Virus record (IMG/VR): IMGVR_UViG_3300030520_000076
Location: 1 to 34,904 of that record
DNA: 34,904 nucleotides
Strand: one strand, 5' to 3'
From: a virus
Below, one piece after another: positions 26,353-34,904 of the stretch. Position numbers and translations under genes: made by a program. Each line of letters starts with the position of its first letter. Positions within the stretch are counted from its first letter, which is position 1. The notes under the pieces were generated by a model. The model made no database searches, was not told where the DNA came from, and saw only the letters and a list, made by a program, of their open reading frames with translations.

Positions 26353-27396
26353 ATGGCTGACGCAAACGTACTCGGGTACCCAACCCTGATCGACATCATC
26401 AACAACTATGGGTCTGCTGACGCTCGCGCTCAGTACATCCAACCGGCTCGAATCCTCGACCGGAAGTGCCCCCTCATTCGGATGCTTCCGATGGTGGCGA
26501 GCAACAACGTCCTATCCAACATCGCTACTCGCACTGACTCTTTGCCGATCCCCGGAACGCGTCGGTGGAATGAGGGTGTGTTGCAGACGGCTTCCCACAA
26601 CACTCCGATCAACGATCCGATTGCTCTCTTTGAGGACTACTCGGAAGTTGATAAGGAGCTTTGCCGGATTCAGAACAACCCGACCGCATGGCGCACCGAT
26701 CAGGACATGAACCATATCGAAGGTTTCCGGCAGACGCTGGAGAACATGTCTTGGTACGGTAACATCGGAACTAACCCTGGAGCATTCAATGGCCTCGCCA
26801 CTCGGTTCAACAACCTCGAATCGTATCCGAACGGCGACACCTCCTGGAACCCGAACGTGCTGAACGGCGGTTCTACCTCCGGCTCGGTTACGAGCATGTG
26901 GTTGATCGAGTTCGGCCCCGGCAAGGTGCATGGGATCTATCCCCCGAACACCCCTGGCGGGTTCAACATCGAAGACCTCGGCGAAGTGACGAAGGAGAAC
27001 GCTCAGTCGCTCGGAGCCGTCTCCCAGAATTACTTGCATCAGGTCTATCGCACCCACTTCACATGGTTCATGGGTCTTCAGGTGCCTGACGAACGCTGCG
27101 TGCAGCGTGTCGCCAACATCAACCCCGCCATCCTCAGCAGCAATGACTTCGACGAAAACATCCTCATCGAAGCGATCAACTACCTGCCGGACGAAGGGGC
27201 GAATCCTGGGACCGCGATCTTTGTGAATCGCGCTCTCAAGACCCAGATTGACATCCGGGCGGTGAGTCAGAAGATCAACGCCTACACGATGTTCAAGCCC
27301 GGTATGGATGTCTTTGGCGGTCGCGTGACGACCTTCCAGGGAATTCCGATTTACGTTGCAGAGAAGTTGCTCAACACCGAGACGGTCATCAGCTAA
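26353..27396 (+). CDS. Major capsid protein (HK97-type, BPP-1-like)
   Basis: A 347-residue protein with AAGGGAG before the ATG. The N-terminal part (ILDRKCPLIRMLPMVASNNVLSNIATRTDSLPIPGTRRWNEGVL) and the C-terminal part (QKINAYTMFKPGMDVFGGRVTTFQGIPIYVAEKLL) match the major head proteins of BPP-1-like podoviruses. It forms the shell, with the cement protein at 27413. Position between scaffold and cement genes supports the call. Confidence 0.88.
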   Translation: MADANVLGYPTLIDIINNYGSADARAQYIQPARILDRKCPLIRMLPMVASNNVLSNIATRTDSLPIPGTRRWNEGVLQTASHNTPINDPIALFEDYSEVDKELCRIQNNPTAWRTDQDMNHIEGFRQTLENMSWYGNIGTNPGAFNGLATRFNNLESYPNGDTSWNPNVLNGGSTSGSVTSMWLIEFGPGKVHGIYPPNTPGGFNIEDLGEVTKENAQSLGAVSQNYLHQVYRTHFTWFMGLQVPDERCVQRVANINPAILSSNDFDENILIEAINYLPDEGANPGTAIFVNRALKTQIDIRAVSQKINAYTMFKPGMDVFGGRVTTFQGIPIYVAEKLLNTETVIS

Positions 27397-27412
27397 GCCA
27401 AAGGAGAATGAA

Positions 27413-27940
27413 ATGCCTGTAACAGACGCTCTAACTTACCTCCACGGCAGCGGAACATCCGCCTTCGGCCCGGTCACGAACACGGCTGGTGTTTACGGCG
27501 ATGCCCTCTGCTACGCGGGGAGTCAGTATTCCAATCTCGAAATCGACTTTGGCGCACCGACTTCCTCTGTCAACCCCGGCAGCTTCCCGTCCCTCACGGA
27601 GAAGGGTTACACCTTCCCTCCTGAGCTTCCGGGAAATGGCGGCGTCGAGATGGGGCTTCATGTGATCGTCGGCTCGGCATTCAATTTGCTGACCAGCATC
27701 AACTTTGAATTCTGCACCTCGCTCACCACCGGCGCACTTTACACTGCGTCTCCCAACCCGGTTGCTGCTCGCACGCTGACCCTGGCGCAGCTTGCGGTCG
27801 TCGGCGCACACTACTACATCCCGATTCAGTTGGGGTCGCTTTTGGAATTCAATCGTTTTTATGCGGCCCTCACTGGAACTGATCCCACAACTGGAACGAT
27901 CCTTGCTTGGTTTGGTCCTCGCACGGGTGGAGAACAGTAA
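27413..27940 (+). CDS. Capsid cement / decoration protein (Bbp16-like)
   Basis: A 175-residue protein; start at 27413, seven bases after AAGGAG (27401-27406). The frame is open further upstream but inside the capsid gene. Strand-rich with GYTFPPELPGNGGVEMGLHVIVGSAFNLLTSINFEFCT, YYIPIQLGSLLEFNRFYAALTG and ILAWFGP, the pattern of the Bbp16-like cement proteins that follow the major capsid gene in this group. It should stabilise the shell at symmetry axes. Confidence 0.75.
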   Translation: MPVTDALTYLHGSGTSAFGPVTNTAGVYGDALCYAGSQYSNLEIDFGAPTSSVNPGSFPSLTEKGYTFPPELPGNGGVEMGLHVIVGSAFNLLTSINFEFCTSLTTGALYTASPNPVAARTLTLAQLAVVGAHYYIPIQLGSLLEFNRFYAALTGTDPTTGTILAWFGPRTGGEQ

Positions 27941-27941
27941 A

Positions 27942-28454
27942 ATGCTGGTAATGGCAAAATGCACGGCGCGGGCCTGGGATAATACTCAGGCTCGCGAATA
28001 CCTCCCCGGTTTCGAGTACGAGATCGATACCGACTCCCCTCTTGCTTCTCTGACCACTCACCCCGTTGCCTATAAGGACGGGAAGCCGGTCAAGTACATG
28101 CGCAGCGACGAGGGGAAGCTCGAAGCGTTCCCGACTTCCAAGCCCCCCTACGTTTTTGAGTTCGACCGCAACGCCAACCCGAACGACAAGCCGCATGACT
28201 ATTCTTGCAAGAAGCCGGGATGCGGAGCGTTCTTCAAGACCCTTTCGGATCTTGGGACGCATACCAAGACGGCGCACAACGAAAGTCCAGCCGTGGACAA
28301 CGAGCCTGCGGTGATTGTAAAAGACCAACGCGGCAAGCAAAAGAAGGGTGCCGTGAAGTGCAAGGATTGTGGGGAGTCGTTCCCGCATCTCTACGCTCTC
28401 AAGGTTCACAAAAAGACGCACGCCAAGGTCGAGGCCGAGCCCGTTCTCGCCTAG
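27942..28454 (+). CDS. Hypothetical protein with two C2H2 zinc fingers in the capsid block
   Basis: A 170-residue protein starting at 27942 with GGTGGAG upstream, one base after the cement stop. Residues 1-86 are mixed (charged strands, YKDGKPVKYMRS). Finger 1 is C89-4-C94-12-H107-4-H112 and finger 2 is C140-2-C143-12-H156-3-H160, both with the hydrophobic positions of classical C2H2 fingers (FFKTLSDLGTH, FPHLYALKVH). C2H2 fingers are rare in phage structural modules. It could be a head-assembly or DNA/host-targeting protein; nothing in the sequence decides. Confidence 0.75.
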   Translation: MLVMAKCTARAWDNTQAREYLPGFEYEIDTDSPLASLTTHPVAYKDGKPVKYMRSDEGKLEAFPTSKPPYVFEFDRNANPNDKPHDYSCKKPGCGAFFKTLSDLGTHTKTAHNESPAVDNEPAVIVKDQRGKQKKGAVKCKDCGESFPHLYALKVHKKTHAKVEAEPVLA

Positions 28455-28466
28455 AGAGAGGGCCAA

Positions 28467-29219
28467 GTGAACTACTCGCAAACTCAGATCACGAACCTCG
28501 CACTTGGTCGCCTAGGCGCTCGCAACCTCATCACAAGCATCAACGATCCCTCACCGAACGCGGTGAGGGCGTTGGCTGTCTGGGACCCTGTGTTCCAAGA
28601 GGTATTATCCGAGCGCGACTGGCGGTTCGCGAAGACCCGCACGAAACTTCAGCTTAGCCCCTGGCAGCCTCTCTATGGATGGCGCTGGGCCTGGGCTCTC
28701 CCCGCCGACCTCCTACGCTTCGTACGGCCCGTAAAGAACGGTCGCGGGCGATCCTTTTACGATTGGTGCTGTGGGCCAGAGGGTGATGGCTGGTATCACC
28801 GCAGGGATACCCCGTTCTGGCCCTCGCATGAGCCATACGTGATCGAGACGATGAATACAGGTGCTTGGGCCACCCCAGTCAACGGAGCGCCTCCTGACCC
28901 CCTTCCGCCTGCGCCCACGGGCCGTTTCGTCCTGACCAACTATGGAGGGTTCTTCGGGCCAGCCAAGATTTGCTACATCCAACTCATCTCCGACTACACC
29001 CAGTTGATGCCCGGGTTTGTGAACTGTCTGACGAATCGCCTCGCGCAAGAGCTTGCCATCCCGGTTACGGAGGATAAGGGAAAGTTCGCGGCGGCGGCTG
29101 AATGGTACAAGGAAAGCCTCAACTCGGCTGAAGCTCAGAATGAATGCTTGGACTATTCGGAAGACGAGGCGGGCTCTGATTCATGGGAACGTGCTGGTCG
29201 GCGCGTGTGGGGGTTGTAA
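28467..29219 (+). CDS. Tail adaptor / tail tubular protein A-like
   Basis: A 250-residue protein with GTG start and GAGAGGG five bases upstream. The opening ITNLALGRLGARNLITSINDPSPNAVRALAVWDPVFQEVLSERDWRFAKTR and then YGWRWAWALPADLLRFVRPV is the standard signature of podovirus adaptor proteins (T7 gp11-like), which dock between portal and nozzle. The C-terminus has TNRLAQELAIPVTEDKGK. Its stop is followed at once by the nozzle GTG. Confidence 0.88.
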   Translation: MNYSQTQITNLALGRLGARNLITSINDPSPNAVRALAVWDPVFQEVLSERDWRFAKTRTKLQLSPWQPLYGWRWAWALPADLLRFVRPVKNGRGRSFYDWCCGPEGDGWYHRRDTPFWPSHEPYVIETMNTGAWATPVNGAPPDPLPPAPTGRFVLTNYGGFFGPAKICYIQLISDYTQLMPGFVNCLTNRLAQELAIPVTEDKGKFAAAAEWYKESLNSAEAQNECLDYSEDEAGSDSWERAGRRVWGL

Positions 29220-32200
29220 GTGGCTCCGAAAGCTTATCCAGTAAAGTACGCATTCAACTCTGGCGAAATTTCGGAACTCTGCCAGTTCCGGGATGACGTG
29301 CAGAAGATTGAGAGTGCGTGCCTAACGATGGAGAACATCCTGCCCTTGGTGGAGGGTGGTGCCAAGAAGATGCCCGGCACCTACTTCGCCGGGGCGACTG
29401 CTCTTGGCGGGGCGATGTTCGTCGGCTCAATCGACGGAACGACGCTTACCGTCACCGAGGTTATTTACGGGACGATTAGGATAGGGCAGACCGTCTATGG
29501 CGTCGGTGTGACCCCTGGCACGGTCATTACGGCTTACATCCCCACCGAGACGCCGTTCTTCACCTACTACAACGTCACACGCGACGGTACAGGAAACGGA
29601 ACCGGAAATTGGCAGTTCGTGGGAACGCAATGGAGGACTCACTTCGAGCCGGTGACTTCGGCTTTGAGTGAACTGACATTTTCAGATTTTGGATTTGCCA
29701 TACCCGCCAGCGCAACGATCTTAGGGGTATCGGTGAGCGCGGAGCTGGTTTCGCAGTTCACGACCACCAGCGTCTTGTCGCAGGTAGCCCTATGGAATTC
29801 CGCTGGACAAGTCGGAACCCTCAAGACTCCAAACACGCCGTTCACCACTTCAGTCTTGCCTGAGACCTACGGCAACGATACTGACCTATGGGGAGCCGCA
29901 CTAACCCCCGCAATCATCAACGACTCCACCTTTGGATTTGCGATGGCAGTTGCGACTGACACCTCGCGCGTCTTTATAGGCGCTCCTTTTATGGTGACGG
30001 TTTGGTATCAAATTGAGACCGAGGTTGAGAGTGGCTCTCCGGGTGGAGTGGGACAGTATACGGTGAGCGTATCGCAGACGGTCGGCAGCGAACTTCTCCA
30101 GACTGCAACGAGTGGGAAGAGCCGTCTTGCGCCGTTTCAGTTCTCCACGGATCAGGGAGCGGTTCTCGAATTCTCGGCTGGCGTAGTTCGTATCTGGGAA
30201 GGGGCCACTCAAGGATCTTGGTCTTTGGGTATCGCGTTGCAAACTCCTCCTGCTGGGGCCAACTACAGTCCTCAGACGGCATACGTGGCTGGCAACCTTG
30301 CCTTGGTGGGTCCGTGGGCCGACGCGCTAAATTACACGGCTCCCACTTGGACTCCGAACCCCTCCTTGGGTGTTTTGACCTTTTCGGCCCCTTATGGATC
30401 GAGCTACGCATCCCCCGTAACAATTACAATCCAGACCAATGGGACGAATTCCCTTGCTGTCGTCAAGGGTGGAACGTCTCCGAATCAGTCCATCAACATC
30501 TTCCTCGCGAACACTACGCAAGGTCTCAACTCGGCTGTCTCGATTCAGGCTGCGATACGCACGCTAGGTTCCCTCAACACTGTTGGGAATAATTTTGTGG
30601 ATCTCTCTGGATGGACAGTAACTCCCGATCCGATTTATTTTTCCTCCCCGTGGATTACCGCTCCGACCGCACCGGCTGGATCAACAATTTCGGTAGGTAG
30701 CGCATCTTCCTTCGTTGCGCAGTGCGTCGTCGCGAACAATGAGGAGCAGTTCCCCGTTCTTTACACCGGAGCGTTCAACTCGGCGTATTGGGTGGCTTAC
30801 AACGCCACGGCTCAGCCTCCGATTGAACTGGTTACTCCGTATCTCGAAGCCGATCTCTTCCAACTCGATTGCTCGACGCAGAGCGCGGATGTTTTGTGGG
30901 TCTTCCATCCCAACTATCCACCGGCAGTGATCGAACGCCTCGGTGCGAATTCGTGGGCCTATAGTCTTTCGCTTCCAGGGCAGACCGGAGGTGAACCTCC
31001 GTATCGAGGCACGCCGGACGTAGTGACGACCGGCTACAGTGCTCTTGGGCAAAACATCTCTCTGATCTCTCAGTCGGCAACCTGCACGATTGTCTTAGCT
31101 TCGCCGTCATCGACCCAGCCATTCAATGTGGGTGACCGAATTTATATCAACCTCGGTTCTGGAATGGTGGAGCTAAATGAGGGAGAATTTTTGGTCTCCA
31201 CTATTGCTTACGAGACGGGAACCGTACCGGTGATTGACGCGGCTGGAACAGCTTCAACGGTTCCAGCGACGGGTTGGTTTATGACAATTCTCGACCCGGA
31301 TACGGATGCCGTAATCGACTCCTCCAGCTACTTGCAATATCAGGGCGGGGCGTTTGCCGTGAAGGTGATTCCAATGTTTGCGGCCCCTGGCAATTACCCC
31401 GCGTGCGGAACGCTCTATCAGGAGAGGCTAACTGTCGGTGGGGCTCTCAGTACCCCCACCCAGCTAAATGGAAGTGTCGCAGATGATTATCCTGATTTCA
31501 TTTGTGATCCAAACGAAGAGGACTACGCATACCAATTCACGTTGGTGTCGAACCAAGTCAACCAGCTTCTCAACATGATCGGAACTCCGAATGCATTGCT
31601 GGCCGGAACCGCTGGTGGGATTTGGGTCATCGCTCCGAGCAGTGGAACCTCTCTGAGTCAAACCAACGTAAACGCAAGCCAGCAGGGAACGCAGGGAGTG
31701 GCGGCGCTACAGCCGCAGACGATCAACGGGTCTGGAATTTTCGTATCTCGCTCTGCGAGGATCGTGAACTTCCTTCTCTACAGCTTCGTAAGTAACTCGT
31801 GGGAGAATATCGACCTCACTCGGCTCAACCGGAACATTACCCTCGGACCCTCGTCCGCTCTCTCTGGGATCGCGCAGACAGGTTTCCAGATGGAGCCCTA
31901 CCCGATCTTCTGGGCGGTGCGCAATGATGGGCAACTCATTGGGCTCCTCTTCAATACTCAGGATCAGGTGTACGCGTGGTTCCGCGTGAACATGCAGGGG
32001 ACGGGGACGATTGAATCAGTAGCCGTGGTGAGCGGACAGGATCAAGAGGACCAGCTTGTTGTCGTCGTCAACCGTACGATCAACGGTGTTCCGCAGAGGT
32101 TCGTAGAATACTTCATGCCGCAGGAATTGTTCGGCCAGCTATCGAATGCTTTCTTCGTGAACTGTGGTCAGCAGTTGAACGGCGGTCCCGCAGCGGCGAT

Positions 32201-32897
32201 AACTGGAATCAACAATGGCAATCCAGTGATAGTGATGGCTCCGGCGCATGGATTTACGAATGGGATGACAGTGCAGATTGCTGGCGTGCTGGGCATGACG
32301 GAGATCAATCAGGATGCCACTGAGGCATACACCGTCGCGAACGCTACGACGAACACATTTCAGCTTGTCGGCATGGACTCTACGGACTTCGGGGTTTATA
32401 TCAGCGGCGGAACGGTCAAGCAGGTATTCAACCAAGTGACCGGCTTGAGCTATCTACTCGGGCAGGAAGTCACGGCTGTAGGTGACGGAGCTATTATTCT
32501 TCCGCCTACGGTGGTCACGGAGGATGCGATCACCTTCCCGTATTACGCCAACCTCATCACGATTGGTATCCCTTACGGGCTGCTCTTGAGGCCGACTAAC
32601 CCAGTGTTGGCTTCGCAGGGCATGACAACTCGCGGCATGAAACAGAAGTTGAACCGCGCTACACTGTCTTTGTATCAAGCAATGGGAGGGCAGACCGGAA
32701 CCGATCTTGGGTTTATGTACGATATCGATTACGGCCCCGGTGCAATGGGTCAAGCTCCGCAGATGACGACATCTGAAATTACCCGCGATATCGACGGCGA
32801 TTGGACGGAGGAATCTAAGTTTTATGTTCGGCAAAACGTTCCTTTGCCATTTACGTTGCTGGGCTTGGTTTTACGTATGACCGCGAATCAGGATTAG
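29220..32897 (+). CDS. Tail nozzle / tail tubular protein B-like, with inserted domains
   Basis: A 1225-residue protein, GTG start directly after the adaptor stop, GGGGG upstream. The N-terminus (KYAFNSGEISEL....ENILPLVEGGAKKMPGTYFAG) and SGKSRLAPFQFSTDQGAVLEFSAGVVRIWEG (about 298-328) are the T7 gp12-like nozzle core. Residues ~62-295 interrupt this core. Within that insert, a jelly-roll-like module (about 107-268) splits a smaller repeat-type domain (GSIDGTTLTVTEV... and GVGQYTVSVSQTVGSE). Near residues 994-1065 an FCCH-type domain appears (ITGINNGNPV.VMAPAHGF.NGM.VQI.GVLGM). The protein is much longer than the T7 homologue. It closes the tail tip. Confidence 0.85.
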   Translation: MAPKAYPVKYAFNSGEISELCQFRDDVQKIESACLTMENILPLVEGGAKKMPGTYFAGATALGGAMFVGSIDGTTLTVTEVIYGTIRIGQTVYGVGVTPGTVITAYIPTETPFFTYYNVTRDGTGNGTGNWQFVGTQWRTHFEPVTSALSELTFSDFGFAIPASATILGVSVSAELVSQFTTTSVLSQVALWNSAGQVGTLKTPNTPFTTSVLPETYGNDTDLWGAALTPAIINDSTFGFAMAVATDTSRVFIGAPFMVTVWYQIETEVESGSPGGVGQYTVSVSQTVGSELLQTATSGKSRLAPFQFSTDQGAVLEFSAGVVRIWEGATQGSWSLGIALQTPPAGANYSPQTAYVAGNLALVGPWADALNYTAPTWTPNPSLGVLTFSAPYGSSYASPVTITIQTNGTNSLAVVKGGTSPNQSINIFLANTTQGLNSAVSIQAAIRTLGSLNTVGNNFVDLSGWTVTPDPIYFSSPWITAPTAPAGSTISVGSASSFVAQCVVANNEEQFPVLYTGAFNSAYWVAYNATAQPPIELVTPYLEADLFQLDCSTQSADVLWVFHPNYPPAVIERLGANSWAYSLSLPGQTGGEPPYRGTPDVVTTGYSALGQNISLISQSATCTIVLASPSSTQPFNVGDRIYINLGSGMVELNEGEFLVSTIAYETGTVPVIDAAGTASTVPATGWFMTILDPDTDAVIDSSSYLQYQGGAFAVKVIPMFAAPGNYPACGTLYQERLTVGGALSTPTQLNGSVADDYPDFICDPNEEDYAYQFTLVSNQVNQLLNMIGTPNALLAGTAGGIWVIAPSSGTSLSQTNVNASQQGTQGVAALQPQTINGSGIFVSRSARIVNFLLYSFVSNSWENIDLTRLNRNITLGPSSALSGIAQTGFQMEPYPIFWAVRNDGQLIGLLFNTQDQVYAWFRVNMQGTGTIESVAVVSGQDQEDQLVVVVNRTINGVPQRFVEYFMPQELFGQLSNAFFVNCGQQLNGGPAAAITGINNGNPVIVMAPAHGFTNGMTVQIAGVLGMTEINQDATEAYTVANATTNTFQLVGMDSTDFGVYISGGTVKQVFNQVTGLSYLLGQEVTAVGDGAIILPPTVVTEDAITFPYYANLITIGIPYGLLLRPTNPVLASQGMTTRGMKQKLNRATLSLYQAMGGQTGTDLGFMYDIDYGPGAMGQAPQMTTSEITRDIDGDWTEESKFYVRQNVPLPFTLLGLVLRMTANQD

Positions 32898-32905
32898 GAG
32901 AAAGT

Positions 32906-33382
32906 ATGTCGGGGATCTCAGCCGGAACATCGATGTTGATAGCGGGTGGGGCCTCAAGCCTCACGTCGGCGGCTGGGAAAATTGTCAGCGGTCAAGAGCA
33001 GAAGTCTGCCTACGACTATAACGCTCAGGTAACCCTCGACAACATGCAATCTCAGATGGTTGCGAATCAGCAGAAAACTTCAGATCGAACCGGAAAGCAG
33101 GCTAGTGCGTATGCAGCATCGGGTGTGGATATTGCTTCTGGTTCTCCTCTTCTTGTCATGGCCGCGACCGCTGCCAGAGGGTCTCAAGAAGGTTCGGAGG
33201 TCGAAGAGGCGGGCACGGAAGAGGCGGCCATGCAGAGATACTACGGGCGAATTGCAGCGTTCTCGGGAACGATGAGTGGCATCGGCTCATTTATGTCTGG
33301 AATGACTTCTACTTTTGCTTCCTCGCTCAAGCAGTCTCAACCTTCAGGGACGGTACCCGATGTCCCGGATTCGATGTTCTAA
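32906..33382 (+). CDS. Internal virion protein (gp14-like)
   Basis: A 158-residue protein with AGGAG before the ATG. Residues 1-25 are hydrophobic and glycine-rich (MSGISAGTSMLIAGGASSLT), then YDYNAQVTLDNMQSQMVANQQKTSD and KQASAYAASGVDIASGSPLLVMAATAARG, the pattern of podovirus ejection proteins that line the portal and enter the cell envelope. The nozzle gene is 8 bases upstream and the next ejection protein starts after its stop. Confidence 0.75.
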   Translation: MSGISAGTSMLIAGGASSLTSAAGKIVSGQEQKSAYDYNAQVTLDNMQSQMVANQQKTSDRTGKQASAYAASGVDIASGSPLLVMAATAARGSQEGSEVEEAGTEEAAMQRYYGRIAAFSGTMSGIGSFMSGMTSTFASSLKQSQPSGTVPDVPDSMF

Positions 33383-34904
33383 GTGGCCCAGATACCCGGA
33401 ATCCCCACACTCGATCCCGTAGAGAAGCCAAGAGAAGACCCGCGTCAAGCGGGTAAGGTAGGGGCTGCGATTGGAGACTTTGGAGACACCTCTCTCGACA
33501 TTGTCAACCACATCCGCGAAGCGCAGAAGCAAGTAGACATGCTCGCGGCTCGAAATGATCTAAACGCGGCCTTTACTGCGACTCAGAATCAGTTGATGAA
33601 GACGCAGAACTCGCGTGATGTAGCTGGGGTGATTCAGCAGGGCAAGGATTCTCTGAACGAGATATCTGCGAAGTGGGGGCAGTCCCCCGCTGCTATTGCC
33701 ATCCAGATGGACGCCGACAGCCTACATCCGAGTTTGGATCACGTAGGAACAGTCAAGCAAGTTGATCTCATGTCGAAGGAAGGAAAGATTCAGCTTACCC
33801 AGGCTGCTCAAACTTTTGCTCAAGACTACGCGAAGTCGAGAGGTATGGGAGACGCTGCCGGAGAACAGAACGCACTCGCAGCGTATACGCAGTCTGTGAA
33901 TAGCCTCGTAAAGACTGGCCTAATGGGAGATGCTGAAGCTAAGGATTCGATTCGCGCTTTTCGCGAGTCCGGTCAGGAGCTTCAGATCAGGAATGCGATC
34001 AGCAACGCAGACCCTTCCGTGAACGCGAAGGTTCATGAGGATATGGCCAACCACCCCGAGATGTTCCCCGACGTGAATGCGGAGAAGCTCGACACCTACA
34101 AGGGTCAAGCACTCTCTGCCGAGGAATCTCACACGCGTTTTCAGGAGTGGTCGGAAGGCCAGAACGCCGTCAAGACGAAGCTGGTTCCGCTCATCAATCT
34201 GCACACCAATGCGGCTACCGGACAGTTCAATGAGGGCGAAGCCCTGAAGGATATCGCCGATGGCGTAGCGAATGGGAGCGTCACTCCGTATCAGGAGAAG
34301 GTTTTAGCTGAAGCTGTTAGGTCTCACGGAGCGGAACTAAACGTAAACGCGAAGCAGGAAGCCGGAAAGAAATTGGATGCCGTTGAAGACCTTCTGACTA
34401 AGCATCAGTTCGGCGCGGCGAAGTTGCAGATGGAGCAGGACAAGGGATGGTTTGAGAACAATAATCTAGGTGAGGATCACAGGGCCGAACTCCATTACAT
34501 GAACCAGATGGAATCTCAGCAGCGTGCGGAGGCTGCGGCTGAACGTACGGAGGGTCGCTACGAATACCAGATGGCGCGGCAGGTAGCTCAGGACCAAAGC
34601 CAAGACATGCTTGGAGAGGTATCGCACTTCATCTCTAGCGGCGGCATTCTCACTAAGGCTCAGGTTCAGAATATGGCGGGGACCGGCAAGGGCAAGATGA
34701 GCGTGAAGGATGTAGACGAGGCGTGGAAGATGATGCAGGCATACCAGTCACAGCCTGACTACAAGAACGCGTTCGACTACATCGACAAGAGCTTCCAAGT
34801 TCCGAAGGATGCGAGCGCGGATTCTGCCGCTGCTCAGAACAAGAAATACGCCGACACGCTCGCTACATTCCAGCAACAGGTAAACGCCCATCCAGATCAG
34901 AGCA
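33383..34904 (+). CDS. Internal virion protein, large, 3' part cut by window edge
   Basis: A GTG directly after the preceding stop opens a frame that stays open to the last base (507 codons visible). No ribosome site is clear, so coupling is likely. The protein is helical, rich in A, Q, E and K with many long helices (HNYMNQMESQQRAEAAAE-like stretches) and has no obvious enzyme motif so far. Position and character fit a gp15/gp16-like ejection protein; a transglycosylase domain could lie beyond the window. Confidence 0.7.
   Translation, partial: MAQIPGIPTLDPVEKPREDPRQAGKVGAAIGDFGDTSLDIVNHIREAQKQVDMLAARNDLNAAFTATQNQLMKTQNSRDVAGVIQQGKDSLNEISAKWGQSPAAIAIQMDADSLHPSLDHVGTVKQVDLMSKEGKIQLTQAAQTFAQDYAKSRGMGDAAGEQNALAAYTQSVNSLVKTGLMGDAEAKDSIRAFRESGQELQIRNAISNADPSVNAKVHEDMANHPEMFPDVNAEKLDTYKGQALSAEESHTRFQEWSEGQNAVKTKLVPLINLHTNAATGQFNEGEALKDIADGVANGSVTPYQEKVLAEAVRSHGAELNVNAKQEAGKKLDAVEDLLTKHQFGAAKLQMEQDKGWFENNNLGEDHRAELHYMNQMESQQRAEAAAERTEGRYEYQMARQVAQDQSQDMLGEVSHFISSGGILTKAQVQNMAGTGKGKMSVKDVDEAWKMMQAYQSQPDYKNAFDYIDKSFQVPKDASADSAAAQNKKYADTLATFQQQVNAHPDQS

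Noticed and set aside
1-34904. tRNA genes, CRISPR arrays, insertion sequences, integrase or attachment sites
   Set aside because: Looked for on both strands by eye. No cloverleaf, regularly spaced repeat, transposase or integrase motif was seen.

Overview
The window is a piece of a double-stranded DNA tailed-phage genome, open at both ends: the left edge cuts a tail-spike gene and the right edge cuts an internal virion protein gene. The virion genes point to a podovirus with the module known from Bordetella phage BPP-1 relatives: large terminase, GNAT-like protein, cupin-like protein, head-tail connecting portal, Bbp19-like protein, scaffold, HK97-type major capsid protein, Bbp16-like capsid cement, tail adaptor, giant tail nozzle, internal virion proteins. 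The host cannot be named from the sequence. Base composition is moderately GC-rich, and both Shine-Dalgarno-led and apparently leaderless genes occur. No integrase, excisionase, partition gene, tRNA gene, insertion sequence or CRISPR array was seen.

Layout. 1-2.7 kb, rightward: end of a beta-helix tail spike, then a lysis group (T4-type lysozyme flanked by small membrane proteins). 2.7-4.1 kb, leftward: three small genes (DUF551-like, cysteine-rich, hypothetical). 4.1 kb: a compact divergent promoter with back-to-back -35 boxes and copies of a GTAAGAC motif, next to a 47-residue ribbon-helix-helix gene. 4.3-15.0 kb, rightward: recombination and replication genes (PD-(D/E)XK nuclease with iron-sulfur-type cysteines, Sak4-like ATPase, SSB-like protein, helix-turn-helix replication initiator, fused primase-helicase, second PD-(D/E)XK nuclease) interrupted by four HNH endonuclease genes, ending at a rho-independent terminator at 15014-15042. 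15.0-18.55 kb, leftward: an operon of about ten mostly tiny genes (several below 60 codons) from one promoter at 18528-18556, with an ADP-ribosyltransferase-like protein and several one-helix membrane peptides. This looks like a host-takeover region. Its gaps are full of RNA hairpins. 18.7-34.9 kb, rightward: probable small terminase, four small genes, large terminase and the virion genes.

How the parts work together. The RHH protein is the natural candidate to bind the GTAAGACAAG sites found in its own divergent promoter and in the promoter of the 15-18.5 kb operon, which would tie the early regions together. The nuclease, Sak4-like ATPase and SSB-like protein form a plausible strand-annealing recombination set beside the replication genes. 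Structural genes are tightly packed with start/stop overlaps, so translational coupling is likely.

The most unusual signals are: (1) a family of hairpins with different stems but a shared TACC loop core placed just upstream of ribosome binding sites in the leftward operon, including one before a small antisense gene candidate; (2) -10 boxes exactly 6 bases before ATG in several genes, implying leaderless mRNAs; (3) an interlocked inverted-repeat pair with pseudoknot topology at 16189-16254; (4) a nuclease whose domain order looks circularly permuted; (5) a mosaic recombination scar at the primase start; (6) a capsid-module protein with two C2H2 zinc fingers. These are readings by eye; no database search was run.
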